NCBI RefSeq assembly: GCF_040409955.1
Contig: NZ_CP123384.1
Location: 2,861,501-2,925,500, forward strand
Reading direction: 5' to 3'
Length of the DNA stretch: 64,000 bases
From: Salipiger sp. H15
Lineage (GTDB): Bacteria; Pseudomonadota; Alphaproteobacteria; Rhodobacterales; Rhodobacteraceae
Under the pieces are notes generated by a model, which was not told the DNA's origin, did no database searches, and saw only the letters and a list, made by a program, of their open reading frames with translations. The position numbers and the translations under genes are program-made. Shown here one piece after another: positions 17,222-25,639 of this stretch (the first letter of the stretch is position 1; each line of letters begins with the position of its first letter).

Positions 17222-17689
17222 TCAGAGCAGGGTCTTGGCGTAGGCCTCGAGCTGCGTCACCACCGTGCCCCAGCCGTCGTAGAAGCCCATCTCCTCGTGC
17301 GATTTCTTCGCCTCGGCGCTGCGGTGGCGGGCGGTCGCGGTATAGGTCGTGCCACCCTTGCCGTCATCCTCGAACTCGACGATCGCGGTCATGAACGGGT
17401 CGGGCGCGGGCTTCCACCCCTCGGAATAGGCGTCGGTGAAGACCAGCCTGCGGTTCGGCACGACCTCGAGCCAGACGCCATTGTTCTGCATCTCGTTGCC
17501 CTCGACGTTGAAGGTCGTGTTGAACTTCCCCCCGACCCGCAGGTCGATCTCGCAGGAGGTGACGCTGTGCGGCATCGGCACGAAGAAATGCCGGATGTGC
17601 TCGGGCGTGGTCCAGCACTCGAAGAGGATCTCCGGCGGTGCCGCGACGGTTCGGGTGAAGGACAGGTCGGTTTCGGGATCGAGGGTCAT
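17222..17689 (-). CDS. SRPBCC (AHSA1-like) domain protein
   Basis: 155 residues with the START/Bet v1-like fold, recognised from RTVAAPPEILFECWTTPEHIRHF at the start and the terminal helix GWGTVVTQLEAYAKTLL. Proteins of this type are very often encoded after an ArsR-family repressor, as here, with a 4-base overlap. The ligand is unknown. Convergent with the racemase-like gene, 3 bases apart. Confidence 0.88.
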   Translation of the reverse strand: MTLDPETDLSFTRTVAAPPEILFECWTTPEHIRHFFVPMPHSVTSCEIDLRVGGKFNTTFNVEGNEMQNNGVWLEVVPNRRLVFTDAYSEGWKPAPDPFMTAIVEFEDDGKGGTTYTATARHRSAEAKKSHEEMGFYDGWGTVVTQLEAYAKTLL

Positions 17690-18027
17690 GTGTTTCTCTC
17701 CTTCATGAGCCTTGTCACGTAGTCGTCGAGCCGGTCGAGCCGGCCCTCCCAGATCGCGCGCTGTTCGCCGAGCCAGTCCTGCACCGGGGCGAAGGCCCCG
17801 GGCGAAAGCTCGCAGTGGCGCACGCGGCCCTGCTTCGTCGTCACGACGAGCCCGGCCTCTTCCAGCTTCCTCAGGTGCCCCATGAACGACGGCAGGGCCA
17901 TGTCATGTGGCGCGGCCAGCTCGGACACGCTGGCCCTGCCCCGCGCCAGCCGCGCGAGGATCGCGCGCCGGGTCGGATCGGCGAGGGCCGAAAAATGCAG
18001 GTCGAGCTGGGAATCAAACTTAGCCAT
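17686..18027 (-). CDS. ArsR/SdpR-family repressor
   Basis: 113-residue winged helix-turn-helix protein (SALADPTRRAILARLARGRASVSELA..., PSFMGHLRKLEEAGLV). The cysteines of the metal-sensing ArsR proteins are absent, so it probably senses something else. Two in-frame ATG codons 12 bases apart (18027 and 18039) each follow GGCGT; either could be used. A candidate promoter with a 20-base operator between -35 and -10 lies at 18062-18090, and a second operator copy covers the start codon. These support autorepression of this gene and the SRPBCC gene. Confidence 0.88.
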   Translation of the reverse strand: MAKFDSQLDLHFSALADPTRRAILARLARGRASVSELAAPHDMALPSFMGHLRKLEEAGLVVTTKQGRVRHCELSPGAFAPVQDWLGEQRAIWEGRLDRLDDYVTRLMKERNT

Positions 18028-18035
18028 ACGCCTAA
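18016..18035. promoter_or_regulatory. ArsR operator copy 2 over the start codon
   Basis: AAACTTAG-N5-CGCCTAA on the plus strand, identical in its 15 fixed bases to the copy at 18067-18086. It covers the ATG at 18027. Two identical spaced copies at a repressor's own gene strongly suggest autoregulation. Confidence 0.65.
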
Positions 18036-18061
18036 CCATACGCCACTCCGGCGCCCTGCCA

Positions 18062-18090
18062 AGATAAAACTTAGGAAATCGCCTAAGCAA
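18062..18090 (-). promoter_or_regulatory. Promoter of arsR-type/SRPBCC operon with embedded operator
   Basis: On the minus strand TTGCTT, 17 bases, TTATCT form a plausible sigma-70 promoter. The spacer is almost filled by the operator AAACTTAG-N5-CGCCTAA (18067-18086), which contains the perfect inverted repeat CTTAGG-N6-CCTAAG. A repressor bound here would block RNA polymerase. Confidence 0.6.
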
Positions 18091-18166
18091 TAACGCAAGG
18101 CCGGTCGCGCTTTCCCGGCGAGGGTGATCGCGGCCCGGGCGATGCAACCAGGGCCACCCCCTGCCG

Positions 18167-18205
18167 CAAACAAGAAACAACCCCCGGAGCCATGGACTCC
18201 GGGGG
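18167..18205 (-). terminator. Terminator after yceI-like gene
   Basis: CCCCCGGAG / CTCCGGGGG stem (18181-18205) with a seven-base loop, followed on the minus strand by a T-rich stretch (18167-18180). Confidence 0.75.
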
Positions 18206-18279
18206 GCACTGGTACTGCTCTTGACGCGTCACTCGTTACACAGACGCCCCTGTGCCCGCGGGGACAGGAAAAATCCGGC

Positions 18280-18852
18280 TCACTCGGCCTTCATCGCTTC
18301 GATCGAGATCTCGACCTCGACCTCGTCGCTGACGTAGGGCGCGAACATGCCGAGGTTGTAGTCCGAGCGGATCAGCGTGGTGGTGGCGTGGAAGCCGAGC
18401 CAGGGCTTGCCTTCCATCGGGTGGTCACCGGCCTGGGTCAGGACCGCGTCGAGCACGACTTCCTTGGTCACGCCGTTCAGGGTCAGGTCACCGGTGATGA
18501 GGCCGGTGCTGTCGCTGGTGATCTCGATCGACTTCGAGGTGAAGGAGACGGTCTTGTCCTCGGAGCCGCCGAAGAAGTCGCCGCTCATGAAGTGGTCGTA
18601 GCGCGCTTCCCAGCCGGTCAGCATGGTGGTCACGTCCCACGAGGTCTTGACGGTCGAGGCGGCCGGATCCTCGGCGTCGTACTGGATCTCGCCGTCGAAG
18701 CCGCCGAACATGCCGTAGCCGGTCGAGAAACCGAGGTGGTTGTAGGAGAAGACGATCTGCGTGTGGCTCGCATCGAAGACATAGGTCTCGGGCGCGGCGG
18801 CGGCGGCAAGGGGGGCAAGCGCGACGGCGCCGGCGAGCAGGAGGGATTTCAT
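18280..18852 (-). CDS. YceI-family periplasmic protein
   Basis: 190 residues: a Sec signal peptide of about 20 residues (MKSLLLAGAVALAPLAAAAA) and one YceI lipocalin-like barrel (FDASHTQIVFSYNHLGFSTGYGMFGGFDG...). Family members bind a long isoprenoid such as polyprenyl lipid and are often induced by pH or osmotic stress. A ribosome site GGAG precedes the ATG by 10 bases. Monocistronic, with its own terminator. Confidence 0.9.
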   Translation of the reverse strand: MKSLLLAGAVALAPLAAAAAPETYVFDASHTQIVFSYNHLGFSTGYGMFGGFDGEIQYDAEDPAASTVKTSWDVTTMLTGWEARYDHFMSGDFFGGSEDKTVSFTSKSIEITSDSTGLITGDLTLNGVTKEVVLDAVLTQAGDHPMEGKPWLGFHATTTLIRSDYNLGMFAPYVSDEVEVEISIEAMKAE

Positions 18853-18929
18853 GACGGATATCTCCGGATGGATGCGTTTCGATGCCCGACCATGTCGTCA
18901 TTCGCCGCGCCGCGGCAATTGGGGCTGCC

Positions 18930-18946
18930 TCCACAGGGTATGTGGA
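18930..18946. repeat. Short inverted repeat upstream of yceI-like gene
   Basis: TCCACA-N5-TGTGGA in the 18853-19057 gap, 78 bases before the yceI-like start. Possible regulatory site; no partner identified. Confidence 0.35.
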
Positions 18947-18998
18947 AAATCGAACACTTGCGGGATGCAGGACTGCACAGGGTGCTGCACCGCCAAAG

Positions 18999-19027
18999 AA
19001 AAGGGGCCCGGGAAGACCCCGGGCCCC
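18999..19027 (-). terminator. Terminator after small membrane-protein gene
   Basis: Perfect 10-bp stem GGGGCCCGGG/CCCGGGCCCC with a 5-base loop (19003-19027), followed on the minus strand by TTTT. It supports transcription of the small gene at 19058-19279. Confidence 0.85.
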
Positions 19028-19057
19028 GCGCGGGACCTGCCCCGCCGAACCGTGCTC

Positions 19058-19279
19058 CTAGCGCCGTTCGGCGCAGCCGAGCACCGAGGCCATGCCGCCG
19101 AGCAGCAGCACCAGCGACAGCGCGAGCCGCGCCAGCGACAGCCCCTCGCCCGCCTCGGGCACCAGCCAGAGCGCAAAGGCCGCAAGCGCGAGCGTGAAGC
19201 CGACCATCTGCCCCAGCACCCGCAGCAGCTGTCCGCGCAGCGCGCCCTCTTCGTGACTGTGGGTCTCTCCCATGGACAT
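19058..19279 (-). CDS. Small two-helix membrane protein, unknown function
   Basis: 73 residues; I do not recognise a family. A hydrophilic N-terminus (MSMGETHSHEEGALRG) with two His is followed by two predicted membrane helices (about residues 24-42 and 50-67) separated by EAGEG. It is probably a real gene: AGGAGGTGA lies 4-12 bases before the ATG, a good terminator follows the stop, and no longer frame competes. A CtrA-type box lies 129 bases upstream. Confidence 0.7.
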   Translation of the reverse strand: MSMGETHSHEEGALRGQLLRVLGQMVGFTLALAAFALWLVPEAGEGLSLARLALSLVLLLGGMASVLGCAERR

Positions 19280-19407
19280 TGCTCACCTCCTGCGCAGTCT
19301 GTCATTCCGTCCGCCGATCTGATCCCGAAACCGGACAGAATTTGGGCGCTGCCGGGGAACTCCGCGGGCCTTTTCCGGCCCCGCCGCAAGGTCACCCGTC
19401 GCGAGTC

Positions 19408-19422
19408 TTAAGATGTGGTTAA
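19408..19422. promoter_or_regulatory. Perfect CtrA-type box next to a GANTC site
   Basis: TTAA-GATGTGG-TTAA, preceded immediately by GAGTC, a CcrM methylation-type site. It sits between the small membrane-protein gene (minus) and the rpsF promoter (plus, -35 at 19449). The region 19280-19581 has no gene but holds this box, the rpsF promoter and a leader hairpin. Confidence 0.55.
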
Positions 19423-19448
19423 TCGCCCTCGCCCCGGCCCTTCGAGGG

Positions 19449-19476
19449 TTGTATCCCCGGCGGAACGGTGTATAGA
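19449..19476 (+). promoter_or_regulatory. Probable rpsF operon promoter
   Basis: TTGTAT, 16 bases, TATAGA: a good sigma-70-type promoter about 105 bases upstream of rpsF. The predicted leader of roughly 100 bases is long enough for autogenous control by ribosomal proteins. Confidence 0.6.
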
Positions 19477-19520
19477 GCCCCATCCCTCCGCGCGATCATG
19501 TGAACCGCGCAGACTCTCGT

Positions 19521-19548
19521 GGGCAGGAGCGGAGAGGATTGCCTGCCC
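19521..19548 (+). promoter_or_regulatory. Leader hairpin upstream of rpsF
   Basis: GGGCAGG / CCTGCCC form a 7-bp stem with a 14-base loop in the rpsF 5' leader. S6:S18 complexes bind leader RNAs in many bacteria; I cannot confirm the consensus of that motif here. Confidence 0.4.
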
Positions 19549-19581
19549 TATGAAATGCGCCCCGATAGAAATGGAGCACAC

Positions 19582-19944
19582 ATGCCGCTTTATGAGCATG
19601 TTTTCATTGCGCGTCAGGATCTTTCCAACGCGCAGGCTGAAGGTCTCGTCGAACATTTCGGCACCGTCCTCTCGGACAACGGCGGCAAGGTCGTCGAATC
19701 CGAGTACTGGGGCGTGAAGACCATGGCCTACAAGATCAACAAGAACCGCAAGGGCCACTACGCCTTCCTCAAGTCCGACGCACCCGCGGCGGCCGTGCAG
19801 GAAATGGAACGCCTGATGCGCCTGCATGACGACGTCATGCGCGTTCTGACCATCAAGGTCGAAGAGCACGCCGAGGGCCCCTCGGTGCAGATGCAGAAGC
19901 GCGACGAGCGCGAGGGCCGCGGCGAACGCCGTCCCCGCAACTGA
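19582..19944 (+). CDS. rpsF: 30S ribosomal protein S6
   Basis: 120 residues, typical S6 ([15 protein letters not shown]...[24 protein letters not shown]...) with the charged C-terminal extension common in alphaproteobacteria. It binds S18 and the central domain of 16S rRNA. The ATG at 19582 is preceded by GGAG; upstream in-frame ATGs lie in the leader. First gene of rpsF-rpsR-rplI. Confidence 0.97.
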   Translation: MPLYEHVFIARQDLSNAQAEGLVEHFGTVLSDNGGKVVESEYWGVKTMAYKINKNRKGHYAFLKSDAPAAAVQEMERLMRLHDDVMRVLTIKVEEHAEGPSVQMQKRDEREGRGERRPRN

Positions 19945-19967
19945 TCTGAACCAGAGGAGCTAAACCA

Positions 19968-20195
19968 ATGGCTGCAAAACCGTTTTTCCGCCGTCGCAAG
20001 GTGTGCCCCTTCTCCGGTGAGAACGCACCCAAGATCGACTACAAGGACACCCGTCTGCTTCAGCGCTACATCTCCGAGCGCGGCAAGATCGTCCCGTCCC
20101 GCATCACCGCAGTGTCGGCAAAGAAGCAGCGTGAACTGGCCCGTGCCATCAAGCGCGCCCGCTTCCTCGCCCTGCTGCCCTACGTCGTGAAATAA
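19968..20195 (+). CDS. rpsR: 30S ribosomal protein S18
   Basis: 75 residues, complete S18 ([41 protein letters not shown]...). It partners S6 on the 30S platform. A ribosome site AGAGGAG precedes the start. Lies 23 bases after rpsF and 12 before rplI. Confidence 0.98.
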   Translation: MAAKPFFRRRKVCPFSGENAPKIDYKDTRLLQRYISERGKIVPSRITAVSAKKQRELARAIKRARFLALLPYVVK

Positions 20196-20207
20196 GGAGA
20201 GAGACCA

Positions 20208-20807
20208 ATGCAAGTCATTCTTCTGGAGCGCGTGGCCAAGCTCGGCCAGATGGGCGATGTCGTCGACGTGAAGCCCGGCTATGCCCGTAACTACCTGCTG
20301 CTGCAGGGCAAGGCGCTGACTGCCTCGAAAGAGAACATCGCCTCGTTCGAAGCGCAGAAAGCCCAGCTCGAGGCCCGCAACCTCGAGTCCAAGCAGGAAG
20401 CCGAAGCTCTCGGCGCGAAGCTTGGCGGCCAGCAGTTCGTCGTGATTCGCCAGGCATCCGACGGCGGCAACCTCTACGGCTCCGTCACCACCCGTGACGC
20501 CGCAGATGTCGCCACCGAGGAAGGCTTCTCGCTCGACCGCAAGCAGGTCGTCATCCGCCAGCCGATCAAGGAACTGGGCGTGCACGAAGTCGAGGTGCAC
20601 CTGCACCCCGAGGTGATGGTCACCATCAACCTCAACGTCGCACGTTCGCCCGAAGAGGCAGAGCTGCAGGCATCGGGCAAGTCGATCCAGCAGCTGGCGG
20701 CCGAGGAAGAGGCACAGGCCGAATTCGAGATCTCGGAACTCTTCGACGATCTCGGCGCGGCAACCTCCGACGAGGACGACGCGGAAGCAGGCGACGAGAA
20801 CGCCTGA
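20208..20807 (+). CDS. rplI: 50S ribosomal protein L9
   Basis: 199 residues. The N-terminal domain ([31 protein letters not shown]) and connecting helix are typical; the length exceeds the usual 150 residues because of an acidic C-terminal tail (about residues 150-199, [20 protein letters not shown]), as in many Rhodobacterales. It sits at the base of the L1 stalk. Followed by a strong terminator. Confidence 0.97.
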   Translation: MQVILLERVAKLGQMGDVVDVKPGYARNYLLLQGKALTASKENIASFEAQKAQLEARNLESKQEAEALGAKLGGQQFVVIRQASDGGNLYGSVTTRDAADVATEEGFSLDRKQVVIRQPIKELGVHEVEVHLHPEVMVTINLNVARSPEEAELQASGKSIQQLAAEEEAQAEFEISELFDDLGAATSDEDDAEAGDENA

Positions 20808-20835
20808 TCCCTTCCCGGATCACCAAGACATCGAA

Positions 20836-20865
20836 GCCGCGCCGGTTCCCCCGGCGCGGCTTTTT
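20836..20865 (+). terminator. Terminator of rpsF-rpsR-rplI
   Basis: Perfect 10-bp stem GCCGCGCCGG/CCGGCGCGGC, five-base loop, then TTTTT. Confidence 0.95.
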
Positions 20866-20941
20866 CCTTTCCGGGGCGCCGCGCGCTTGCGGCCGCCCGT
20901 CCCCGCGCCTAGCCTGACCCGGCGGCAGACCGGAGACGCGC

Positions 20942-21619
20942 ATGAACATCGGCCTCGTCCTCTTTCCCGACCTCACCCAGCTCGACCTCACCGGCCCGCT
21001 CGAGGTCTTCTCGCGTATGCCCGGCGCGCGGATCGAGCTCTTGTGGAAGACGCTGGACCCCGTCGCCTCGGACCGCGGCTTCGCCATGCTGCCGACCTGC
21101 CGCTTCGACGACTGCCCGCCGCTCGATCTCGTCTGCGTGCCGGGCGGGCCGGGACAGATCGCGCTCATGTCCGACGACGAGACGCTGGGCTTCCTGCGCC
21201 GCATCGCGCCGGGATGCCGGCTGGTGACCTCGGTCTGCACCGGCTCGCTGGTGCTCGCGGCCGCGGGCCTGCTCGAGGGGTGCCGCGCCACCTCGCACTG
21301 GTCCTCGATCGACCAGCTCGCGCTCTTCGGCGTGACCCCGGTCGCCGAGCGCGTGGTGCGCGACGGCAATCGCATCACCGGCGCGGGCGTCACCTCGGGA
21401 ATCGACTTCGCGCTCGCGGTGGCGGCCGAGATGCTCGGCGCCGAGGCGGCGCAGGAAATCCAGCTGCAGATCGAGTACGACCCGGCGCCGCCCTTTTCCT
21501 CCGGCAGCCCGCGCAGCGCCGATCCGGCGCTTCTGGCGCGAATCGAGGCGCGGATCGCCCCCTTCATCGCCCGCCGCCGCGCCGCCTCCGAGCGCGCCGC
21601 CGCAAGGCTCGGGCCCTGA
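20942..21619 (+). CDS. DJ-1/PfpI-family protein (isonitrile hydratase-like)
   Basis: 225 residues with the ThiJ/PfpI fold. The nucleophile-elbow Cys99 sits in TSVCTGSLVLA, and Asp/Glu near the N-terminus (LDLTGPLEVF) matches cyclohexyl-isocyanide hydratase (InhA) and AraC-like amidotransferase domains. The length fits isonitrile hydratase, so that is the best guess; a general glyoxalase or stress role is an alternative. Monocistronic. Confidence 0.8.
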   Translation: MNIGLVLFPDLTQLDLTGPLEVFSRMPGARIELLWKTLDPVASDRGFAMLPTCRFDDCPPLDLVCVPGGPGQIALMSDDETLGFLRRIAPGCRLVTSVCTGSLVLAAAGLLEGCRATSHWSSIDQLALFGVTPVAERVVRDGNRITGAGVTSGIDFALAVAAEMLGAEAAQEIQLQIEYDPAPPFSSGSPRSADPALLARIEARIAPFIARRRAASERAAARLGP

Positions 21620-21637
21620 GCCGCTGAGCCGCCCGGC

Positions 21638-22324
21638 CTAGCCCATGCTGGTGCGGTTGCGCCTCAGCCGCGCGCGGCGCGCGTCGTCGCGCCAGCTCCA
21701 GAGCGCGGCCGCGCCCCAGACGAGGCAGTAGAGCACCCCCGCCGCCAGCACCAGCGCGCCGGGGATCGGCCCCACCGCCGCGCGCTCGACGAACTCGGCG
21801 CCCGAGGTCAGCGGCTCGGGATGGACCAGCAGCTTGCCGATGTAGGCGACGCTCTGGATCAGCAGGATCCAGACGTAGTTGCGCCGGATCCGCCGCCCGA
21901 TCGCCACCCAGACCGTGACGTGGTAGCGCGGCCGCCAGTAGTCCTGCGCCAGCACCTCCTGCCAGCCCTCCTCCATGTGCAGGTCGCCATCGTGCAGCAT
22001 GGGGGCGAAGAAATGCGTCTCCATCCAGCGGCAGCGCGCACGCCAGACGTTGAAGTAGCGGTAGCGCCGCGCCTCGAGCATCAGGAAGAACAGGATCAGG
22101 ATGCCGACGAGGATCAGCGGCAGCGGCGAGGCCGCGGGCGAGCTGTAGGAGATCGAGAGCGCGATGCCCAGCGTCACCACCGCCCAGTTGGTCGTGGTGT
22201 CGAGCCGCGTGCGCCAGATGGTCGAGCGGTAGACCTCGCCGCGGTAGAGATGCGCCACGGCGCCGATCTCGGCCGCCTCCAGCACCTTGCGCCGGCTCTC
22301 CTCGCTGGGCTGCGCGCTGTCCAT
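21638..22324 (-). CDS. DUF2270 integral membrane protein
   Basis: 228 residues, function unknown. Hydrophilic N-terminus, two helices at about residues 46-83, a cytoplasmic segment with aromatic and basic residues (EARRYRYFNVWRARCRWMETHFFAPML), and two more helices at about 152-170 and 190-212. The family is common in Rhodobacterales and other alphaproteobacteria. Convergent with the DJ-1-like gene. Confidence 0.8.
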   Translation of the reverse strand: MDSAQPSEESRRKVLEAAEIGAVAHLYRGEVYRSTIWRTRLDTTTNWAVVTLGIALSISYSSPAASPLPLILVGILILFFLMLEARRYRYFNVWRARCRWMETHFFAPMLHDGDLHMEEGWQEVLAQDYWRPRYHVTVWVAIGRRIRRNYVWILLIQSVAYIGKLLVHPEPLTSGAEFVERAAVGPIPGALVLAAGVLYCLVWGAAALWSWRDDARRARLRRNRTSMG

Positions 22325-22437
22325 CGCGGGATCCTCCCGCGCTCAGGATCACACGCGGGCACATATTCCAGCAAGGCAATTCCTCGCCGCGGCTGCATCG
22401 CGTCATGCCGCACATGCAAAGCACGCCGCACATATGC

Positions 22438-22465
22438 AAAAGGGGCCGCCCTTGCAGGCGGCCCC
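22438..22465 (-). terminator. Terminator of tig
   Basis: GGGGCCGCC/GGCGGCCCC stem with a 6-base loop (22442-22465), then TTTT on the minus strand. Confidence 0.9.
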
Positions 22466-22490
22466 CCGGGTCCGGCGTTTCCGCCCGGAC

Positions 22491-23822
22491 TTATTCTTCG
22501 TCGAGTGCTTCGACGGCCTTCTGGAGGTCTTCTTTCGAGACTTCCTTCTCGGTCACCTTGGCGCCTGCGGCGATGTGATCGATGACCTTGTCCTCGAAGA
22601 TCGGCGCGCGCAGCTGCTGCTGCATCTGGGCGTTCTGGCGCACGAAGTCGAAGAAGGCACGTTCCTGGCCCGGGTACTGACGCGCCTGCATCAGGATCGC
22701 CTGGGTCATCTCCTGGTCGGTCACCTCGATCTCGGCCTTCTGGCCGATCTCGGCGAGCAGCAGGCCAAGGCGCACGCGGCGCTCGGCGAGCTTGTTGTGC
22801 TCGTCGGTGGGCTCGATCTCGCCGTGGTTGTGGCCGTGATCGTCCGGGTGCTCTTCGTGATAGAGCTGGTGCGCGATCTGCTTGGCTTCCGCCTCGACGA
22901 GGCTCGGCGGCAGCTCGAAGCTGACTTCACCGTCCAGCGCGTCGAGCATGGCGCGCTTGAGCACCTGGCGTGCGGCACCGGCGTACTCGGCTTCGAGGCT
23001 CCCGCGGATTTGGGTCTTCAGACCTTCGAGATCCTCGGCACCGAACTTCTTGGCCAGCTCGTCGTCGATCTCGGCCGCAACCGGCTCCTTGACGGCCTTG
23101 ACGGTCACGTCGAAGACGGCGGGCTTGCCGGCGAGATGCGCGGCGCCGTATTCCTCGGGGAAGGTGACCTCGACGGCCTTCTCTTCCTCGACCTTGAGGC
23201 CGATCAGCTGGTCTTCGAAGCCGGGGATGAACGAGCCCGAGCCGAGCAGCAGCGGGTAGTCCTCGGCGGAGCCGCCCTCGAAGGCCTCACCGTCGACCTT
23301 GCCGACGAAGTCGATGACGATCTGGTCGCCTTCCTTCGCCTTGGAGCCCTTGCGGCGGTCCTTGAAGTCCTGCGCGTTCTCGGAGAGCTGCTTGAGCGCC
23401 TCGTCGATCGCCGCGTCATCGGCCTTCACCACGAGCTTCTCGAGGGTCAGTTTCGACGCGTCGATTTCCGGAACTTCCGGCAGCTTCTCGTAGCTCATCT
23501 CGACCGAGACGTCGTCGCCTTCTTTCCAGTCCTCGTTGGTCATCTTGACCTGCGGCTGGAGCGCCGGGCGGTCGCCGGTCTTCTCGAAGTGCTCGTTCAT
23601 CGCGGCGTCGATGGCTTCCTGCATGCTTTCGCCCAGCACGCGCTGGCCGAACTGCTTCTTCAGCAGCGGCATCGGAACCTTGCCCTTGCGGAAGCCCTTC
23701 ATCTCGATTTCCGGACGTGCCTCGACGAGCTTCTCGTTCACCTTCGCATCGAGCTCTTCGGCGGTGAGGATGAGTTCGTAGGCGCGCTTCAGACCTTCGT
23801 TCAGCGTCTCGTTGACCTGCAT
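22491..23822 (-). CDS. tig: Trigger factor (ribosome-bound chaperone, PPIase)
   Basis: 443 residues. The N-terminal ribosome-binding domain contains [17 protein letters not shown] (signature about residue 42), the FKBP-like PPIase domain follows at about 150-245 ([20 protein letters not shown]), and the helical C-terminal arms complete it. The start [17 protein letters not shown] has AAGGGA 7 bases upstream. A His-rich stretch ([13 protein letters not shown]) in the C-domain is a local curiosity. Monocistronic. Confidence 0.97.
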   Translation of the reverse strand: MQVNETLNEGLKRAYELILTAEELDAKVNEKLVEARPEIEMKGFRKGKVPMPLLKKQFGQRVLGESMQEAIDAAMNEHFEKTGDRPALQPQVKMTNEDWKEGDDVSVEMSYEKLPEVPEIDASKLTLEKLVVKADDAAIDEALKQLSENAQDFKDRRKGSKAKEGDQIVIDFVGKVDGEAFEGGSAEDYPLLLGSGSFIPGFEDQLIGLKVEEEKAVEVTFPEEYGAAHLAGKPAVFDVTVKAVKEPVAAEIDDELAKKFGAEDLEGLKTQIRGSLEAEYAGAARQVLKRAMLDALDGEVSFELPPSLVEAEAKQIAHQLYHEEHPDDHGHNHGEIEPTDEHNKLAERRVRLGLLLAEIGQKAEIEVTDQEMTQAILMQARQYPGQERAFFDFVRQNAQMQQQLRAPIFEDKVIDHIAAGAKVTEKEVSKEDLQKAVEALDEE

Positions 23823-24020
23823 GCCAATTCCCTTGTGGTCGTGATGCGAGGGCACGGAATCCGGCCGCCCGCGAAATTCGAATTTGCGGTCTTCTATGCG
23901 CCTCGGGGGGTCCTTGCAAGGCGGAAACGCGCCGCGCGGCACCTCATCTCGGCGCGGGCCGGGGCAAACCGCCGCTTTCGCGCCCCGCCCCGGCCCCGCG
24001 CCCGTGGCCGCCGCCGGATT

Positions 24021-24074
24021 TGCGTATTTGGAAAGAGAAGAAAACCCGCCCCTTCTTCTCTTTCCAAATACGCA
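24021..24074. repeat. 22-bp perfect inverted repeat
   Basis: Arms 24021-24042 and 24053-24074 are perfectly complementary, separated by 10 bases (AACCCGCCCC). The core CGTATTTGGAAAGA resembles the dispersed GAGTATTT-N2-GGAAAGATG family, so this looks like two copies head to head. It lies in the 368-base gap between tig and pntB (23823-24190), which also holds the pntAB terminator and no gene. Confidence 0.85.
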
Positions 24075-24134
24075 CTCAGGTCCCGCCAGCCGCGCCGGGC
24101 CGGGGCGGCGCGCGGCGCAGACAGGGGCCAACGG

Positions 24135-24163
24135 AAAAGGGGCCCGCCGGGATGGCGGGGCCC
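24135..24163 (-). terminator. Terminator of pntAB
   Basis: GGGCCCGCC pairs with GGCGGGGCCC (one bulged G) around a 5-base loop, followed on the minus strand by TTTT. Confidence 0.75.
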
Positions 24164-24190
24164 TTCCTTGTCTTTCACGTCCGCGCGGCG

Positions 24191-25624
24191 TCAGCCGATC
24201 TTGGTCAGCAGCTCGCCGATCGACTGCTTGGCGTCACCGTAGTACATCCGCGTGTTGTCCTTGTAGAACAGCGGGTTCTCGATGCCCGAGTAGCCGGTGC
24301 CCTGGCCACGTTTGGAGACGAAGACCTGCTTGGCCTTCCACACTTCCAGCACCGGCATGCCGGCGATGGGCGAGTTCGGGTCTTCCTGCGCGGCGGGGTT
24401 CACGATGTCGTTCGAGCCGATGACGATGACCACGTCGGTCTCGGGGAAGTCCTCGTTGATCTCGTCCATTTCCAGAACGATGTCATAGGGGACCTTCGCC
24501 TCTGCCAGCAGCACGTTCATGTGGCCCGGCAGGCGGCCCGCCACGGGGTGGATGGCGAAACGCACCTCCTTGCCCTGCGCGCGCAGCTTGCGGGTCAGTT
24601 CCGCGACGTTCTGCTGCGCCTGCGCCACCGCCATGCCGTAGCCCGGCACGATGATGACGCTGTCCGCGTCCTCGAGCGCCGCGGCGACGCCCTCGACGTC
24701 GATCGCCACCTGCTCGCCCTCGACCTCCATCGCCGGGCCCGAGGTGCCACCGAAGCCGCCGAGGATCACCGACACGAAGCTGCGGTTCATCGCCTTGCAC
24801 ATGATGTACGACAGGATCGCACCCGAGGAGCCGACCAGCGCGCCGACGACGATCAGCAGATCGTTCGACAGCGAGAAGCCGATCGCCGCCGCGGCCCAGC
24901 CCGAGTAGCTGTTCAGCATCGAGACCACCACGGGCATGTCGGCGCCGCCGATGCCCATGATCAGGTGGTAGCCGATGAAGAGCGCGCAGAGCGTCATGAT
25001 CAGCACCGGGACGAGCCCGCCGCTGTTCATGTACCAGATGAGGCAGATCACCGAGAGCGCCGCGGCGGACGCGTTCAGGATGTGCCCGCCCGGCAGTTTC
25101 TCGGCCTTCGAGGTCACCTTGCCGGCCAGCTTGCCATAGGCGATCACCGAGCCGGTGAAGGTCACCGCGCCGATGAAGATGCCGAGGAAGAGCTCGACCT
25201 GCAGGATGCTGAGCTCGACCGGGGTCTTGTGCGCGACGAGCTCGGCGAAGGTGCCGTGCACCGCCTCACCGGCGGCGCGGGCCTTCTCGACCGTGCGCAT
25301 GGTCAGGTGCGCGTTGAAGCCGACGAAGACCGCCGCGAGGCCGACCAGAGAGTGCATGGCGGCGACCAGCTGCGGCATCTCGGTCATCTCGACCTTCTTC
25401 GCCACGTAGGTGCCGATGATGCCGCCCGCCGCGATCAGGATGACCGCCAGCAGCCACAGGCCCGAGCCCGGGCCGATCAGCGTGGCGAAGACCGCGAGGC
25501 CCATGCCGACGATGCCGTACCACACCGCGCGCTTGGCGCTCTCCTGCCCCGAGAGGCCGCCGAGCGACAGGATGAACAGAACGGCCGCGACCACGTAGGC
25601 CGCCGTCGTGAATCCGAATTCCAT
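24191..25624 (-). CDS. pntB: NAD(P) transhydrogenase subunit beta
   Basis: 477 residues. Around nine membrane helices (dII) are followed by the cytoplasmic NADP(H)-binding dIII domain ([15 protein letters not shown]..., [18 protein letters not shown]). With PntA it couples the proton gradient to hydride transfer from NADH to NADP+. I prefer ATG 25624 because the upstream GTG at 25633 lies too close to the ribosome site. It follows pntA by 15 bases. Confidence 0.96.
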   Translation of the reverse strand: MEFGFTTAAYVVAAVLFILSLGGLSGQESAKRAVWYGIVGMGLAVFATLIGPGSGLWLLAVILIAAGGIIGTYVAKKVEMTEMPQLVAAMHSLVGLAAVFVGFNAHLTMRTVEKARAAGEAVHGTFAELVAHKTPVELSILQVELFLGIFIGAVTFTGSVIAYGKLAGKVTSKAEKLPGGHILNASAAALSVICLIWYMNSGGLVPVLIMTLCALFIGYHLIMGIGGADMPVVVSMLNSYSGWAAAAIGFSLSNDLLIVVGALVGSSGAILSYIMCKAMNRSFVSVILGGFGGTSGPAMEVEGEQVAIDVEGVAAALEDADSVIIVPGYGMAVAQAQQNVAELTRKLRAQGKEVRFAIHPVAGRLPGHMNVLLAEAKVPYDIVLEMDEINEDFPETDVVIVIGSNDIVNPAAQEDPNSPIAGMPVLEVWKAKQVFVSKRGQGTGYSGIENPLFYKDNTRMYYGDAKQSIGELLTKIG

Positions 25625-25639
25625 TGTCCCCACCTCTCC

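Noticed and set aside
24021..24074. Terminal repeats of an insertion sequence
   Set aside because: The arms are only 10 bases apart with no transposase or target duplication; they fit a hairpin or paired repeat better.
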